In this document: positions 45,701 through 60,700 of the stretch, in pieces
How the letters are laid out: each line of letters starts with the position of its first letter
Position numbering within the stretch: the first letter of the stretch is position 1
DNA from: Colius striatus
Lineage: Eukaryota; Chordata; Aves; Coliiformes; Coliidae
Reading direction: 5' to 3'
DNA: 64,000 nt
Assembly: GCF_028858725.1 (NCBI RefSeq)
Contig: NC_084774.1
Span: 2,330,001 to 2,394,000, forward strand
Made by a program: the position numbers and the translations under genes
Notes under the pieces: model-generated
The model's database searches: none
The model's input: only the letters and a program-made list of their open reading frames with translations
Told to the model about the DNA's origin: nothing

Positions 45701-48700
45701 AATTGCTGCTCTTTACTGCCTGCTTTTGGCTAGGAAACTTGGGTTTGGAGAGAGTTATTTTGTGGTTAGGGCCCTAGGGACCTGAGTTCATTTTTGGCCT
45801 TGCCAGAGCTCTCTATGAGATCTTAGGGAAGTTTCTTAATATTTCTTTGCTTTTCCCCCATTTTCTTGTCCCTTCCCCCACACCTCTTCTGCACCCTGAA
45901 ACTTCCATGATTCAATGTCACCAGTTTCTCCTGTGTTACCTGCTTCATTTAGGGGCTGGGTCGCAAAGCCAATTCCCTACAACATGTTTTTAATGCCTGG
46001 TCTGGGGCAGTGGCTTTCACTGGGGAGATCTCTGCTCTCAGGCTGGGTAGTGTTTCTTTCAAAAAAGAGACCTCCAGAGCTCGAGTAAGCAGTGTGAATT
46101 ACTTCAGTGCAAGAAGTTCAGATGTGAACTTGCTTTTTGACAGAAGCCTGAGCTGATAGAATAAGAAAAATACAGGCTCCTGTGTTTCCACAGGAGGAGA
46201 TCAGTTGCAGCTTCCTTGCTTTGCTCCTGATGGAGGAGTTACAGATACTTACTTTGCTAATGTGAAGTGGCACATGACAGGCACAGTGCTCATCTCTAGT
46301 GTAGTGAGTGCTGAGGTCATCCCTAGTGTGTGTCACTCAAAAGTAAAAAAAACCCAAACCTAACCCAAAAACCAACCAATCCAGAGGCAGTTGTGCTCCC
46401 TGCCTCAGGCAGGACACTGGCTCTGCACTTGGTTGATCCTTGGTTAAATCCTTTTTCTCTCCTTGATGTTAGTTAAGAGGAATGGCTGACAGCTCTTCTC
46501 TTAAGGTCTTTCGTGCTCTTGAAGCTTCAGCACATGTGTCTTTGTTGTAGATGATGCCCTGACGGTGTTCCTGGTGCAATAACAGGCCAAGAATAAACTT
46601 AGAAGTGCTGAAGGAGGTCTTCAAGACCATATTCCCGTGTGACCTGATCTAGGTGGGAGCTGCTTCTGCAGGGGGAGTGGACTGGAGGAGCTCTAAAGGT
46701 CCCTTCTGACCCCCACCATTCTGTTATTCTATGAAGGCACCTGATAGTACCTCACTCACATCATTCATCATGTGGGACTCCTTTCTCACTTGTGAAGCTT
46801 AATTGGTCAGTTTTTGTTTTGGTAGGAGAAAAGGTATTTTTTTGACATCTGTCACTTCTTTAATATTTAAAGCTTAAATTACACAGAACACCTGGGGTGT
46901 GTACAGGTTGTTGGAGGAAGCTAGGAATTGTAAATTGGTGTCTTTGGAGTCTCTGTAAGGAAAGCCATTTCGTTTGTTTTGCTGTACTGGCAGGATTATT
47001 TTCCCTTTGATGTGGAAGAGCATTCCAGAAGCTGGTTAATTTATGCCTCAAGGCATAACTGATGACACTTGTGTCATTCCTGGGAGAGAGAATGGTTTAA
47101 TGTGCTCCTGGAAGTCTGAAGTGATTGTGATTCTCCAAAGAAGTTCTTTCAGAAAATCACAGTGTGTGTATTTAGCAGCAGCAGTGGTGTTCCCTAGCTG
47201 TCACCATCAGCACTCTAAGTATTGTCTTTTCTTGCTCTTTAGAAAATTAAGGTGGCAGCTCTGCGTATGTACACGTGCTGTGTGGAGAAAACTGACTATG
47301 AGGAGTTCTTTAACAGTAAGTAATGGACTCAGTGGTACTGGGAATACTGACCTGCTGGGAGAATGTCTCCTTAAATACATTTACACCAATAAACAGGGCA
47401 GCAAAAAGACTTGTCAGACCCTAACACTGCATGGCCAACTAGCAGCTGAGTGCACAGCAGTGTCCCCATAGGTTCTGAAGTGGTAAGGGTTGAAGGGCAG
47501 ATGCTGGAGCCTGGGGTTTTTACACCTTGCCTGCTGCAGTGGAGCGTAAGAGCAAAATGGGATAAATAAGACCCAGAATACCCTGGACCTTGGAGGACAT
47601 TGTCTTTTTGATCATCAGTGATGGAATAAACTAAGAATCCAGATATCTCTTCCCATTTTACTGTGATCAGATGGTTTCTGTGTCCTACCCTATGCCATGA
47701 CTGGTTGGGGGAAAGTCCAGTATAACTGGGATGCAGGTATGAGAACCAGCTCTGTGCACGATTTTATGATACAGGGTCGGTTAGATCCGAGTCTTACCTG
47801 TCTCTCTTCCTCATGACTGGGGCAAGTTTGCCTAGAACTTAAAGAGTCTTTCTATATTATACTAACCATGACAGCATTAAACCAGGACATATCTCTTGAG
47901 TGGGTGGAGACTATGACCAGAACAGAGACCCAAGTCCCTCCCTGAAGTGTGCAGGGACAACATCGAGCAGTAGGATTCATCACGAACAGTAACAAAATCA
48001 GAACCTCGTTTTTTCCTGAGCACACAACTCTCCCCAGCTGTGTGCCCTCTCAGGGCTTTCCACAGATGTTCTCTTCTGTTTGTCATATTTACCCCTCAGA
48101 CAGAGGCTCTACTGTCTGGAACTGTCTCTGCTTAACACGTGAGCTGTACAAAGACACAGAAATGTTGCCCCACATTACAATTTAAAGGAATTTCAAAACA
48201 TAGCAGTGAAAAAGATCCTGGCACAGATTTTCAGGCTCAGTACTAAGTAAAATGATTTCAGGTACGTTCTTGATATTGTCACACTGTTTTAAAAAGAACA
48301 TTCCCAGAGCTCTTCCTCACTCTAAACATTCCCCAAACAGCAGGCAGCCTTTCCTTCCAGTTCCACCCCTTTCTCCAGAATGTCCTCTTGCTCCTTTTAT
48401 CTTTTTTCTCTGTAGTACAAGTTGTAGCCAGTCCATCTCTGGACCTCCCCCCCTAGAAACCTATGTTTCCATTGACTTGAGGCTTGTTACACAAGATTGT
48501 TTTGCTCAAGTTGACTGTGTTGGCATTATGGGAACACCTGTGGTGTTGGGATTGGCTGAGGTTCCAAAGAAGTTACTGCTTTCATACAAAAACAGAGAAA
48601 AGAAGTTTCTGTTATTTCTGTCTAGTTCCAGCTGCATCTGTTTGGGGGATTAGCTCTAAAATTGTACCAGGCATGTGATCCACATTTAAAAAGTAGTTCC

Positions 48701-51700
48701 CCTAAAGTGCAAACTGTGTGGGGTGGGCAGGAACCTTTTAAACTGATTTTGCCAATGAAAAGCTTTGGGATGTGGTTCCATGGGCAGCTAAGTGAAACTA
48801 GTGGCTAGAGGGAAAAGGGTCAGTTCTGTATTGTCCTCTGCTTGTGTTCTGGACTGGTCAATTCTCATGTCCCTCATGTTTGGATCACTGAAAAACCCCC
48901 ATTTTTTTACTGACTTAGTGTTTTCTTGTGTTAGTGACTTGAGGTGGCACGTGGCAGGGTCTGATGGACAGCAGTTGTGTCATAAAGTAGCTGTGAGGAG
49001 TACATGATGGAGAGAGAGAACATGGCATGAAGCAGTATCCAACATTCATTTCAATTTAGCACGTGTGCATCAGGCCAGCTCAGGCAGGAGACGGTGTTTT
49101 CCTCTCCTGAATTGCTCCTTTTTCATAAAAATATGAGCAAAACTGAAGCCTCTTCTCTGTCTCTTGGTGATGCAGCAAGCAGAGCTGAGCCTGAGACTGT
49201 GCTGATGTGAGTGCTGCATACCCACACGTAACCCTAATGGTGTTGCACTGGTCTGCCTGAGCCAAGCTGTGCTGCGTGTGGACCTAGTGCTGTATTTATG
49301 CTTTGCTGTCCCCAGCACTTCTGGCTGTAGTTGCACAGTGTTGAGATGTGCAAGTGAACTGCATAGAGTCAGCTCTGGTCTCTAGAGAGCTTATTAGCTT
49401 TTTCTCTGCTATTTGTGAGAGCTGTTAACCCACTGAGCTGGCCTGAGCAACCGTGCATCCATGCACGTGTAAAACCGTTTGTGGGCTCATTAACTCTGTG
49501 TGATCAGAGCCAGTTCTTCACAGAGCCTTCCTCAGTGTTTCTGGACATGGGTTCGTGATGTGGTTATGTTGTGGCATGAAAAACAACTAGGACCATGACA
49601 GCATTTAATGTCTTACAGGCTATCTTGCTGTCTCAGTGCATTTCTGCTGCTACTTAGTGAAGTTTCTGAGTCCCTGGTCACACAGTGTGAGCCCTGTGAA
49701 CTGCCTGACAGCAGCAGTGCTCCAAATATGGGCTATGGGTATGCCACTCACGAGGCTCCTGCAGTATATAAAGGAGGTTTTCTAATTGAGACTCTCTAGT
49801 ATTACACTGCAGTTAATTTTACTTTACCTGCCATTCAGTTTCCTCTTGTTCTGTGATTATCCACGGGCAAAACTGGGACCTCTGCTTTAGAGGCTACATC
49901 ACAAATGTCTTGTGCTGCTTATCAGGGAAGTAGAGATAGTTGAGCACTTCAGCTATTTCTTGTTTGAAGGAAAACAGAGTAGTAGTAGTGGGATACTAAA
50001 ATTAATGGTGCCAGGCTTTCTCTTGAGTAGTTCTGTCAAAATGAAGGAGATAGCCACCTGTGAGGAGAGTGTTCAGTGCCTAACCTTGTACTTGAAAGAT
50101 CAAAAGGACTTTTAAGGTCAGGTAGGTGATATTGAGAGCTGAGCTGAAGTTTGTCTGATGAACAACTGGAGCACAGGGTTACTTTGAATTGATCTTGAAC
50201 TATTGATACTGTTAATTGCTCCATTCTCATGCATCTGCAGTAGTAAAGAATCGGCCCTGTCAAAGCAGCCTTTCAGGTGGCTCCTGGTGGTGCTTCTAAG
50301 CAGCTTGAAAGGGCTGGAATTTACTTACAGGACTCTGAATTCTTCTGCCTGCCTTAGCCCATCAGGTGCCTTACAGGCACATGCTGCTGTTTGTCATGCT
50401 CAGGGCAGCACTGAACAGAGTGCACCTGTTTCCTTTGGGATGTAGGGATGTTATCCCATTGCATCCTTCCTAAAATTATGGTAGTGGAAAAGTTGATCTG
50501 TCATGAAAGAAAGCTCGTGTTCAAGTTTTGCATCCCTTACCCTGATGAATTTGAAGGGCAGAATATGATTGGAGGAGTTATGTCCCCATAATCCTGAGCA
50601 TTTATGTCTCTTCATACACAAACATGAACAGGATATGTTCTGTGGGCAGAACAGATTTATTCCCCAGCTGATGATACTCACAGTAATTCCATAAGCCATC
50701 AGACATTTTTGCTGTATCTGGCAGTATACTGAAGGGAATAATTTTGTGTTGAGTTTTCTGCTTTTCAGATGTTAGAACTGCATTCATTTTAAAAAGCTGA
50801 TACCTGAGGGCAAGGTTGTTGCTTCAAAGCAGCCATCCTTCCTTTACATGTACAGTGAGGACTGTCCTCATATAGAAGTTAAAAAATGAACTGTGGCAAT
50901 AGAAGTGTGGCACTCAGAGGGTGTGATAACAAGCTCTTCTCTCCTGGGCACTGAAGAGCTCTTTAAAAACTTTCCATATTTCCAGTAGTAGAGCTGTGAG
51001 CTTTGCTCTCAGAAACCTCTGTGTGTTGAACTGTGTGTTTTGCTGTGAATCTTGCCTGTGGAACCTTCAATTAATGAAATGGTTTGATTAATGCAGGCAT
51101 TGTGTACTCTTGCCCTAGTTAGAGGTGCCTTGGCATGCCTTCAGGCCAAAGTAGTCATTTCTAGGCACGTGAATTGCTTCTAATAGGAATGTGAGAACTA
51201 AAAGAGGAGAAAGGTGATGGAAACTTGTGTTTAATCTCCAAACATAGACTATTAAGTGCCTTTGTACTGTCTTAGAGGTGGTATAGGTGATGTGTGAGCA
51301 CTGATGCTGAAGCTTGGCACCTCCTGGGCACTGATGAAGTTGTATTTCTGAGGAGAGCAGTAACAGTAATGATTTGCTTGGTTCTGCTCTTTGCCTGACC
51401 ATAGTTAGCATATCAAAAGAAAGAGGCTGTGAAAGGTATTGCTTTGTGATCCAAGTGAATCTCCTTGCTAATACTTGAGAGCCAAGAAGTATAGGAGTCA
51501 CAAAAGAGTATATTCAAGACAGAAAAGATAAAGGGGATTTTCTTGGGGTCTCTGACTTAGAGAGTCCTTTTCTGAATACTCTCTGGCCTTTTTACTGCAA
51601 GGTTTGGGCAGTCCAGAAGACTACCCCAGTGCTGGACAGGCCAAGGTGTGTCAGGTCCTGCTCATTAGCTGCTACTCTTAAAAGGTTCTGCAGGAAACAG

Positions 51701-54700
51701 ATGCAGAGGTGACTTCCTAGGAGGAAGATTTAAGACAGGAACTGAAGGTCTTAGTATGCACATAACCCACAGGTCCATGCTTTCCAAGCATGAGAAAGAG
51801 GAATATGGGGTTTATGCCACTTAGCCTAAATCTGTATCCTCACATCCTAAGAGCATGCACAGATCCATGATGTGAACAGCATACAGACTCACCATCTCTG
51901 GGAAACCCAGTGGCTATTGGAGCAGGGCTAAATCTGGAAATGGAAATTGTTTCTGTGGTTGGTTGGTGGGTTTAGCCCTGATGTGGAATGGCTGGAGGCA
52001 AGATTCTGTGGGTCACACAGCTGTGCAGTAAATCAGAACAGCAGAGTTGGAGCAATGACACAGCTGGCAGTGCCCTGTCACTGGCAGGAGGCACCAGCAC
52101 ACATTAAGGAAAGAGTGTAAGAATGGAGCAAAGCATCCATTGATGCTTCTCTCTTACTCTCTGCTGCTTTGGGATTTTCTAAGCTAGAAGCCACATATTT
52201 GTCTAATTCTCCAGTTTGTATTTTCCCCCACCTAAATGTTTTTTAAGTGAGTTCTAAACATGTGAAACCTCTGGGAATCTGCAGTGTCCTGTGGCTGGTG
52301 TGGTGGCTTAGGCCCAGCAGCCAGTGCCTAACCCCTCACCCTAACCCCTCCCAGCAGGGTGGGGAAGAGAAGTGTAACTGAGGGCCTTTGGCTCCACACA
52401 AACCCATCACACATGGTCTGGAGTTGAAGCACGAGTGTGACAGTAAATGATGTTTGCTTCTCATATGTACATACTGCTTAGGGCCAGAAATGAAATGTAA
52501 ACACATTTCTGTGTTTTTTGTGTAGCAAATGTCTGTGAGGCTCAAAATGTGATGAAATTCATGTTAATATTCAGTTGTGTTTCTATGTTTTTTTCCCCTT
52601 CCCATCAAGGGTGCCAAATGCCTGATACTTTGAATTCGTGGTTTCTAGTAGCCCAGCTTCATGTCTGGTAAGTGGAAAGACAAACAGTAATGTCACTGTG
52701 TTCAGGAGATAAGTGATAGGTGCATTAGTCTGAGAAAAAGGAGGCTCCATGGTTATTGCTAACAGTGCTTAGATTCCATTTACTGATGTCCTGATTTTAG
52801 CTGGGGTAAAGTTAATTTTCTTCCTAGTAGGTGCTACAGGGCTCTGTGTGGAGAAAGACTGTTGGTAAGTCAGTGATGTTTGGTTACTGCCCAGCAGAGC
52901 TTCAAGACCTTTTCTGCTTGTCCCCCTGCCCTGCCAGCGAGGAGGAGGGAGCACAAGGAGCTGGGAGGGAGCACAAGGCCAGGACAGCTGACCCCAACTA
53001 GCCAAAGGGCCATTCCAGACAGCATGGCCAGTACATGAACTGGGCATGACTTGGCTGGGAGGGCTGATCACTGCTTGGGCCTCCATCAGGGAGTGGGGAA
53101 ACAATTGCATTTAGTGTTGCTGCTTGGTTTTTATTCCCCTGGGTTTTGTTAGTCTCTGTATCTTGGTTATAGTTCTTTTCATTACTGCTATTGTGTTATT
53201 GTTGCTGTTGTGTTTTATTTGATTTTAGTTAGCAAACTGTTATTTGATTTTAGTTAGCAAACTGTTATTTGATTTTAGTTAGCAAACTGTTATTTGATTT
53301 TAGTTAGCAAACTGTTATTTGATTTTAGTTAGCAAACTGTTACTTTAGTTAGCAAACTGTTACTTTAGTTAGCAAACTGTTCTCTCATGAGCCCATGACT
53401 TTTACTGGGTTTTTTTTCCCTGCTTCTCCTCCCTGTCCCACTGGGGTGGGTGGGTGGTGTGATGAGTGAGCATCTGTGTGGGGCTTAGTTGCTGGCTGGG
53501 GTTAAAGCACAACAGCTAATTACTGAATTTTTCTACTAAAGAACAAAAAGTCCCATGGAGAAGTAAACCATCTTTTACATCTCTCAGTTCCTCACTAGTG
53601 GAATGATCTTGGCCATGAGTTTTCTTGCTCAGCCTGTGTGGGAAAACTCTTACCTTGAGTGTTTTAGGAAAAGTTTAAATGTTTGTAAAAGATGTTTGAA
53701 TTGGGGGAACTTGTGATGATGGAAGTGGCTGCTCATCAGGAGCATTTAACAAATTCCAGCATTGACATTTGTGCTTCCAGCTCTGAAGTGTGTGTATGGG
53801 CTGGGATGCCAGCGTGGCTGCACGGGAAAACACTTCACACCTTAAACACTGAGGGGTTTTCTCTTTCTCATTTGTGAAAATAGCAGCAAAGAAACCATCA
53901 GGTTTTCATGGAGCATTGCATACTTGTAAAGGTCAGAGGGGTGCACAAGGGAGTAGAGTAATTTGTGTTAAGTGCCAGATCTTTTGGGAAGCTGAGGTCT
54001 GTAGACTTGGGTTCAGCTATCCAGAGGCGGAAAGGACGCTTGTGCTGAAAGAGCTGCCCTGAAGTACAGGCCCTTTATTTCCATGCCTCCTCTTTCTCCC
54101 CTTCCCTCCTTTTAATTTCCTGTCTCCTCAATATATCAAAAGATGAGGCAACTCATTTCACTGAAGAATGAACCATTCTTCAGCAGAACCATTGACAGTG
54201 CAATAATCAGTTAATGAAATCAGTGGAATCAAGTAAGGAAGACCCTCGAGATTTACAGTTTATTGATTTCTCACTGTTCCTTGTGGGGGAAAAAAGCTTA
54301 AAGAATGGCAAGCTAATCATTCATATTGGTATTTGGAAAACTACTGCAACAAGTATTCAAAGCCAATCAGTTTGTAAGTGTGTGGGGAAGAACAAAGAGG
54401 AGTAACATGGATTTGCAAAGAACATACTTCTGTTCAAATCACCTTGATTTCACTTTCACAGGAAAATGTACCCTGTGATCAACAGCATCCAGTTCAGGAC
54501 ACACATATCTTCTTTCATGACAGGTGTAAGAATAAACAAGGGGACTATGATAGAGATGAAATTAGCAAGGGATAGACCAAAAATTCTGAGGTCAGAGCTA
54601 CACTGGAGAAGGCCAAGAGCTGCCACACTTGGAGGCAGAGATCATAGAATTGTAGAATGGAGGGTTGGAAGGGACCTTTGGAGGTGTGAAGGGAACATTT

Positions 54701-57700
54701 AATGAGGAAAATTGAAGTCCTTTTAAGACACAGTGGACAGGTTGACAGGAATATACTACACAAGCAGGAGGAAACTAATCTCAGCTTTGTATGATAGCAA
54801 TGACAATTTGAGTGTGTGACAACTTGTCCTAAGGAGTGCTTTCATTCTAGACCACAAATCAGATGCAGTTTGGTATTCCAAGATACAGAGGATCCCAGGA
54901 CAGGCCTTGCCCACTGCCTGGGTCAGTAGGAAACGCTGCAGACTTTGCTTGTGATGAGCTCAGTGACCAGGATTCTGCCATGACAGAATTTTGCTTTCAG
55001 TCAGGTTTATTGCTGTTTTCTCTTGTGATTCTCTAATCAGTTTGACCTCAGTAAAGTGGGAGCAGAACATTGCTGATTCTGCTAGCTCTGGCAAGGTCAA
55101 GGACATCTTGCCCCTGTCTGAAGGCTCTGATACCTCTGTCTTTCCTTCTGTACCTTTTTCTCAAGAGGGTAGAAACCTTCCTGCTGGTGGCCAACCACCT
55201 GACCACGTAGATTCTGATCATCATCTGTTAAAATGTTCCTGTTCCACCTTGCAGTGGAGTCTGGATCACTTTCTGGTGTACTTATTTCTTCCTCTTCAGA
55301 GTTTTAGTTTTAACTGACTTAGAGTGTCTTCTGGAGCTGGAGAACATGAGAATTTTTCCTAGTTTGGTAAACCCTGCCTCCCTCCTTGGTGCTGCCATTG
55401 CCCATCATGTTCTAGTCAACTGACATTTGCTGTGCTTTTTGCATTGCACCTTTTATAGACTTAAGATTCTTGTCAGAGCCTTATGTTCTTGTGCTGCTGA
55501 TTCTGATGAGTGACTCCGACTCTGGCTCTTGTTTATTTGACTGTGGCTCTTAACTTCTTGTCTGTGGATAGCTTTCCTACTTGCCTCCTGTCAGAAAGGT
55601 GAGGATTCAGCTTCTTGTGTCAGCCTCTGCTTTCGCTAACTTCTTTCAAGCTAATGTTCCTTTAGATACCCTTTCAGTGCCTTCCAATGCAGTGCTCTGG
55701 GAAATGAACCTGTGAGTTCCAGCAGCTGGGAAGGAACAACCCCCTGCACCAGGACAGGCTGGGGGTGACCTGCTGGAGAGCAGCTCTGCAGAGACAGACC
55801 TGGGAGTGCTGGGTGAGAATAAACTGCCCATGAGCAGCAACGTGCCCTCGTGGGCAAGAAGCCAATGGCAGCCTGGGGGCAGCACGAAGAGTGTGGGCAG
55901 CAGGGCCAGGGAGGTTCTGCTCCCCCTCTGCTCTGCCCTGCTGAGGCCTCATCTGGAGTCCTGTGTCCAGTTCTGGGCTCCCCAGCTGCAGAGGGACAGG
56001 GAACTGCTGCAGAGAGGCCAGTGCAGGGCCAGCAAGATGATCAGGGGACTGGAGCATCTGCCTTATGAGGAAAGGCTGCAGGACCTGGGGCTGTTCAGTC
56101 TGGAGAAGAGGAGGCTGAGGGGGAGCTCATCAACATTTATAAATATCTAAAGGGTGGGTGTCAGGAGGTTGGAACACGAACAGTTCCAGTTAAACATAAG
56201 AAAAAACTACTTTACTGTTCAGGTGATGGAGCCCTGGCCCAGGCTGCCCAGGGAGGGCGAGGAGGCTCCTTCCTTGGAGGGTTTCAAGACCCACCTGGAC
56301 ACGTTCCTGTGTGACCTGATCTAGTTGAACCTGCTTCTGCAGGGGGGTTGGACTGGATGATCTCTAAAGGTCCCTTCCAGCCCCCACCATGCTATGATTC
56401 TATGAGTTCTCTTTCCTGAATGTCATGCTTTTTAGGCCATTTCTGTTACTTCACACTTTTGATGTCACAAAGACCTTTTTTTATGTTTGGAAGCACAGAC
56501 CTTTCAGAAAATGTCAAGCTGTTGGGCTCCCCAGCTGGAGGCTGCCTTTTCCTGTGCAGTGGCAGTTTTGTTGGTGTTCAGAGCTGTTGTGAAGCTGCCA
56601 AGGAGATGACTTTGTACTAAGAAATGTCTGTGTGCAGAATGTATCATGTAGGTACCAAGAGATCCTTTCATGCTTTCACCATGTCACGTCTGGTGACATC
56701 TGGTATTTAGGTTCAGAATAGGTGGGTGCTACAATTCCTGTTCTGAAAGACTCAAAAGATCTGTTGCAAAAATTCATCTAAGCTGTGTTTTTCATAAGGA
56801 AATCTGCCTTTGAGACACTCTTGATCAATCTGAGAAAGTCCAGAGGAGAAGTAGTAACCACCAAGTAGGTAGAAAACAGTTCCTACAGGAAGAGATTTCA
56901 CAGGTTTGCATAGAGAAGACTGAGGATACCCTGCCATTGTGCAGTGGTCTGCTTCAGAAGAAAGGGAATAAAGTATGTTTCATGGTAGAGAGGGATTTAA
57001 ATTCCATCAGAGGAGTCTTACTTGAGAGAGCTTTTAAGAACTTAGGCATTTGGTTGATCCTGCCTCAACATGAGGGAATAGGCTACATGGCCTAAGCAAA
57101 GCAGCAGGAGAGAGGGGAACTGCACAGCCAGGCTTGGTTCTCTTAGCTTGTGCCCCAGCAGACTTGCACGTGGCTGTAAGTACAGTAGTTGGTGAACTTG
57201 CTGAGCACAGCTGGGGCACAGCAAAATTTGCTAACCTATTTAGGGAGAGTTCAGAACTCTGCTCATTGCCATTCTATCAAGTGTAAGTCATGACATACAG
57301 CTGATGGCAAAGATGGTTCTGGAGCTCCTTTCTTCTGTCCCTCAGGTTACTGGCTGTTTGTGAATGGGTTCAAATGGAATAAAGCCTTCCAAAATTACTG
57401 TTTGATACTTGTGTTGTTAAGCCAGAGTAATTTCTCTGAACAAGTATAACCTAGCCCTAGAAACACTTACTCTGGAGCAACTGAGGCAGCAGGAATGAGT
57501 GGCCAGGTGCAGAGGATAGCAGGAACCTCTGAGTGCCCTCAGAAGTATAATTCAACATCACACTTTGATTTCCTGGCACTCAGCTGTCTCACAATAGTCA
57601 GTGGTGGTGCTGACTACTGCTTCTGGTGTTTCAGCCAGTCTGTTGTATGGGAATACTGACAGAAGCAGTTGTAGCTGAGGCTGTTGTGGGAAACTGCTGT

Positions 57701-60700
57701 ATCTCATCTGAGATGGGTCAGGTTACAGATACTGCTGTTGTTCTTTCCTGTAATTTTCTTCTAACATAATCTCTCTGTGTAACTGAAGCACAGCATTAAT
57801 TATCCAGCCCAGCCAATGTCAGGTAGACAACTTTCCAAAGACAGTTTGGAACAATTTTGCTTTCACAATTTGACAAAGTCGAGTCAGTGTTTGACAGAAC
57901 CACAAAACACATTCTGTGGTGAAATTGTGAGGTGTTTCAAAGTGTGGTGATCTGCTTAGAAAGTGTCTGGTGCTTAAAGTGTCTCTGTCTTTTAAACCTC
58001 AGAGGGCAGGTGTAGTAACAAACTACCAAGTTTCAAATTAACTGCAAAGTTCCATGAGCTCACTGGTGCAGTGGAACAGCTCTGTGACAGCACTATGCAT
58101 CCAAACACAGAGCCACCTTCTAGGCTCCGTGGCTGACACGTTTGATTCTGAATGCCACTGCAGTGTTCAGCAGTGACCAATTGTTAGCTGTTGTTCTCTC
58201 CTCCTGTTTCACCAGCACTCAAGGCAGACTGGATAGGAACCTGTATTTATGCTTGGGAGGAGGTTTTCTTCCAAGCCACTTCCCCCTCCCCCTCCAGGCT
58301 TTTGTCTTCAGCAAGAGAAGTACAAAAATGCCTTTCTTAGCCCCAAATTAGTCTCTTAAACTGGATCTTTTTCTTTTTGACTTGAGGGGGATACAGTAAC
58401 TCTGACCAATTAACTCTTTCATAGAGCTTGATTATATAAATGCGTAAGAGGAACAAAGGTTTTGAAACTGAGGGAAGACAGACACAAACATTTAAGCTCA
58501 TTGTGCATTTGTTTTGTGGAGGGACTGGACAGCAGACCACTGTTTTAGCAGAAGGCTTTATTACCTTTCTAGTAGCAAGATGAGGATTTGTTTCTTGATG
58601 CTGTTCTTAATTGTGCTTGTTGGCTGGGACAGTGGTGCTGCTGGACAGATACCAGATTGGCACTGCCACAATATAAACCTTGAGCATCCTTACGCAGCCG
58701 TTTCCCGAGGCAGAAATTGCCACAGTCTTCCCAACTTTCCCTTCGCTGGCTGCTGCCCTTCCCATTCTCTACCCACCCTCTACCCAGATTCCTTCTAGTC
58801 TCTCCACCCTTTGATCTACTTGTCATTGTCTTCTCTCTCCAGTCTTCTGACCTCTTACCATCTGACTTGGGTTGGAGCCCCAGCTCTCTCTTGTATCATT
58901 TTTAGTGTCATTTTTAGAACATCTCCATCAATCAGGTTCTGGTTGATGGGCTTTTCTTCCTTTCCTTTTGGTGTCTCAGTTGAGTGGCCTTTGCATGGGG
59001 CTTAAATGTGGTGTCTAATCACAAAAAAGGAATATAGGACAAATGTCACCTTCAGTTTATTTTGTCTCTGTGACTCATTGCAGTCAATAAGTTCTGCTTC
59101 CTTTGCAGGTTAAGAAATGTGTTTCCTTTACTAATCACTAGAGAAGGTAGAATCTATCACAGAGATTGGCCCTTTTACAGATCTGCTCCACAGACCAGCT
59201 TCAGGTGTTTACAGTTCTCTCTGCTGAGCTGACATTCACAGACCAGCCAGTACTTTTAATGCCTGGAGGGAGGCACAGAAGACAAAAAAACCATCATCAT
59301 TTTTACCACTGAACTCTTGTGGACACATTGACTGTTGTTATTATGCAACTGGTTCAGAATGGCCTCCAGCAGCTCTGCTCCTGTTTTAACATGCACTGTC
59401 AGAAGACTTTCCTGTGAGCAGTGTCCGACCTGTAACACGTCTTTATGCAAAGCAGTGACTTGTTTCAGCTCCAATGTTTGACCATGAGCTCATCTACCAT
59501 AACTCAGTCAATCCTGGACAGGCACTTGTGACTGTTACCATAGCAGCAGAGGTAGAGAAGGTGGGCCTGGTGATGGGTCTGGCCTCTTGGCTCGGTGAGG
59601 GATTAGCCTGTATTTCAGTTCATGCTGTTTACACATGTTGTAAAATACAGGTTTTGTTCTGATGATGAATTTTTGTAGACAGCACATCAGCAGTGAAGTT
59701 CAATTGGTTTAATGCTTAAGAAAATAAAACAACTCAACCTGTTATTCTCATTAAGATCCCACAATGCACTTAGAAACTTGAGAGTCCTTCTAGCATGTGG
59801 TGCATGCAGGGGCTTTGCCAAGTGGTTGCACGTGGATCCAAAGACCCCTGTAGCTGAAATAATTTAGGACGTTGCTAATGTGAATTTGGGTGAAGTCTGT
59901 AACTTTCTTAAGCTTTCACAGCTTCAGTAGTTCAGACTCCTACAGCACTTCAGTTATACCAGGCTGAATGACATCTGGCTTGTAGCCTAGGAGTACACAA
60001 GACATTTTCTCCTGCTCCAAGGGGCAAATGTTCTTAAGACTGAGCAATTTAGGTTGCAGTACCCTTTAACTAATTACTGTACTGCCAACCAGAATAGAAT
60101 CCACTGTCTTTTTGGCCACTCTTGGCCAAAACCATCAGATCCAGCTCTTGAGTACAGAATAGAGGAGTTTGTGACTGGTTAAAATAACCCAAACAACAAC
60201 TTTGTAAGTGAGGGGTTTTTTTCCTGATCACAAAAACCATGTACTGTAAAGAGAGTCTGAAATGAGCTGGAATATATTGAATTTACTCTTTGCTTTTGAA
60301 GAAAATCTAGAGGCTATGAATGTGGTGTTTATGTTCTTGCAGGATGTGCCTGGTACGAATGAAGCAGGAAGGTCGCACGGGAAAATACATGTGTCGCTAT
60401 ATAGTTCACTGCATGTGGGAGGATGTTGAGCAGCGTGGTAAGGTGATGGGGGTAAGTCTTCTTTGGTGTTGATAATCTTCATGATTCACATTTTTCAGTG
60501 CTTTTGCAACTTTGCATACCTTAGAAGAATGCCTAAGGATCCACTTGAGGCTGCTGGTCTGTCTCTTTTTCATCTGAGGCTGGTATCTGTAGCCCTTACT
60601 CCTGACCATTCCTCCCTAGGGCTGTGCTGCCTCTTGTATTGCCACTGACCTCGTTTCTGAAAGTGCACCATGGCCTTGGTAAAGATACTGATTTATCTGA

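Noticed and set aside
46351-46380. Telomere-like CCTAACCC
   Set aside because: Only one full unit within an A/C-rich stretch; the same applies to CCCTAACCCC near 52340. Not an interstitial telomeric array.
58578-58798. Small open frame beginning with a signal-peptide-like [16 protein letters not shown]
   Set aside because: The cysteine pattern does not fit avian defensins or another small secreted family I know; there is no promoter or splice support, and it lies inside a UQCC1 intron. Probably chance.
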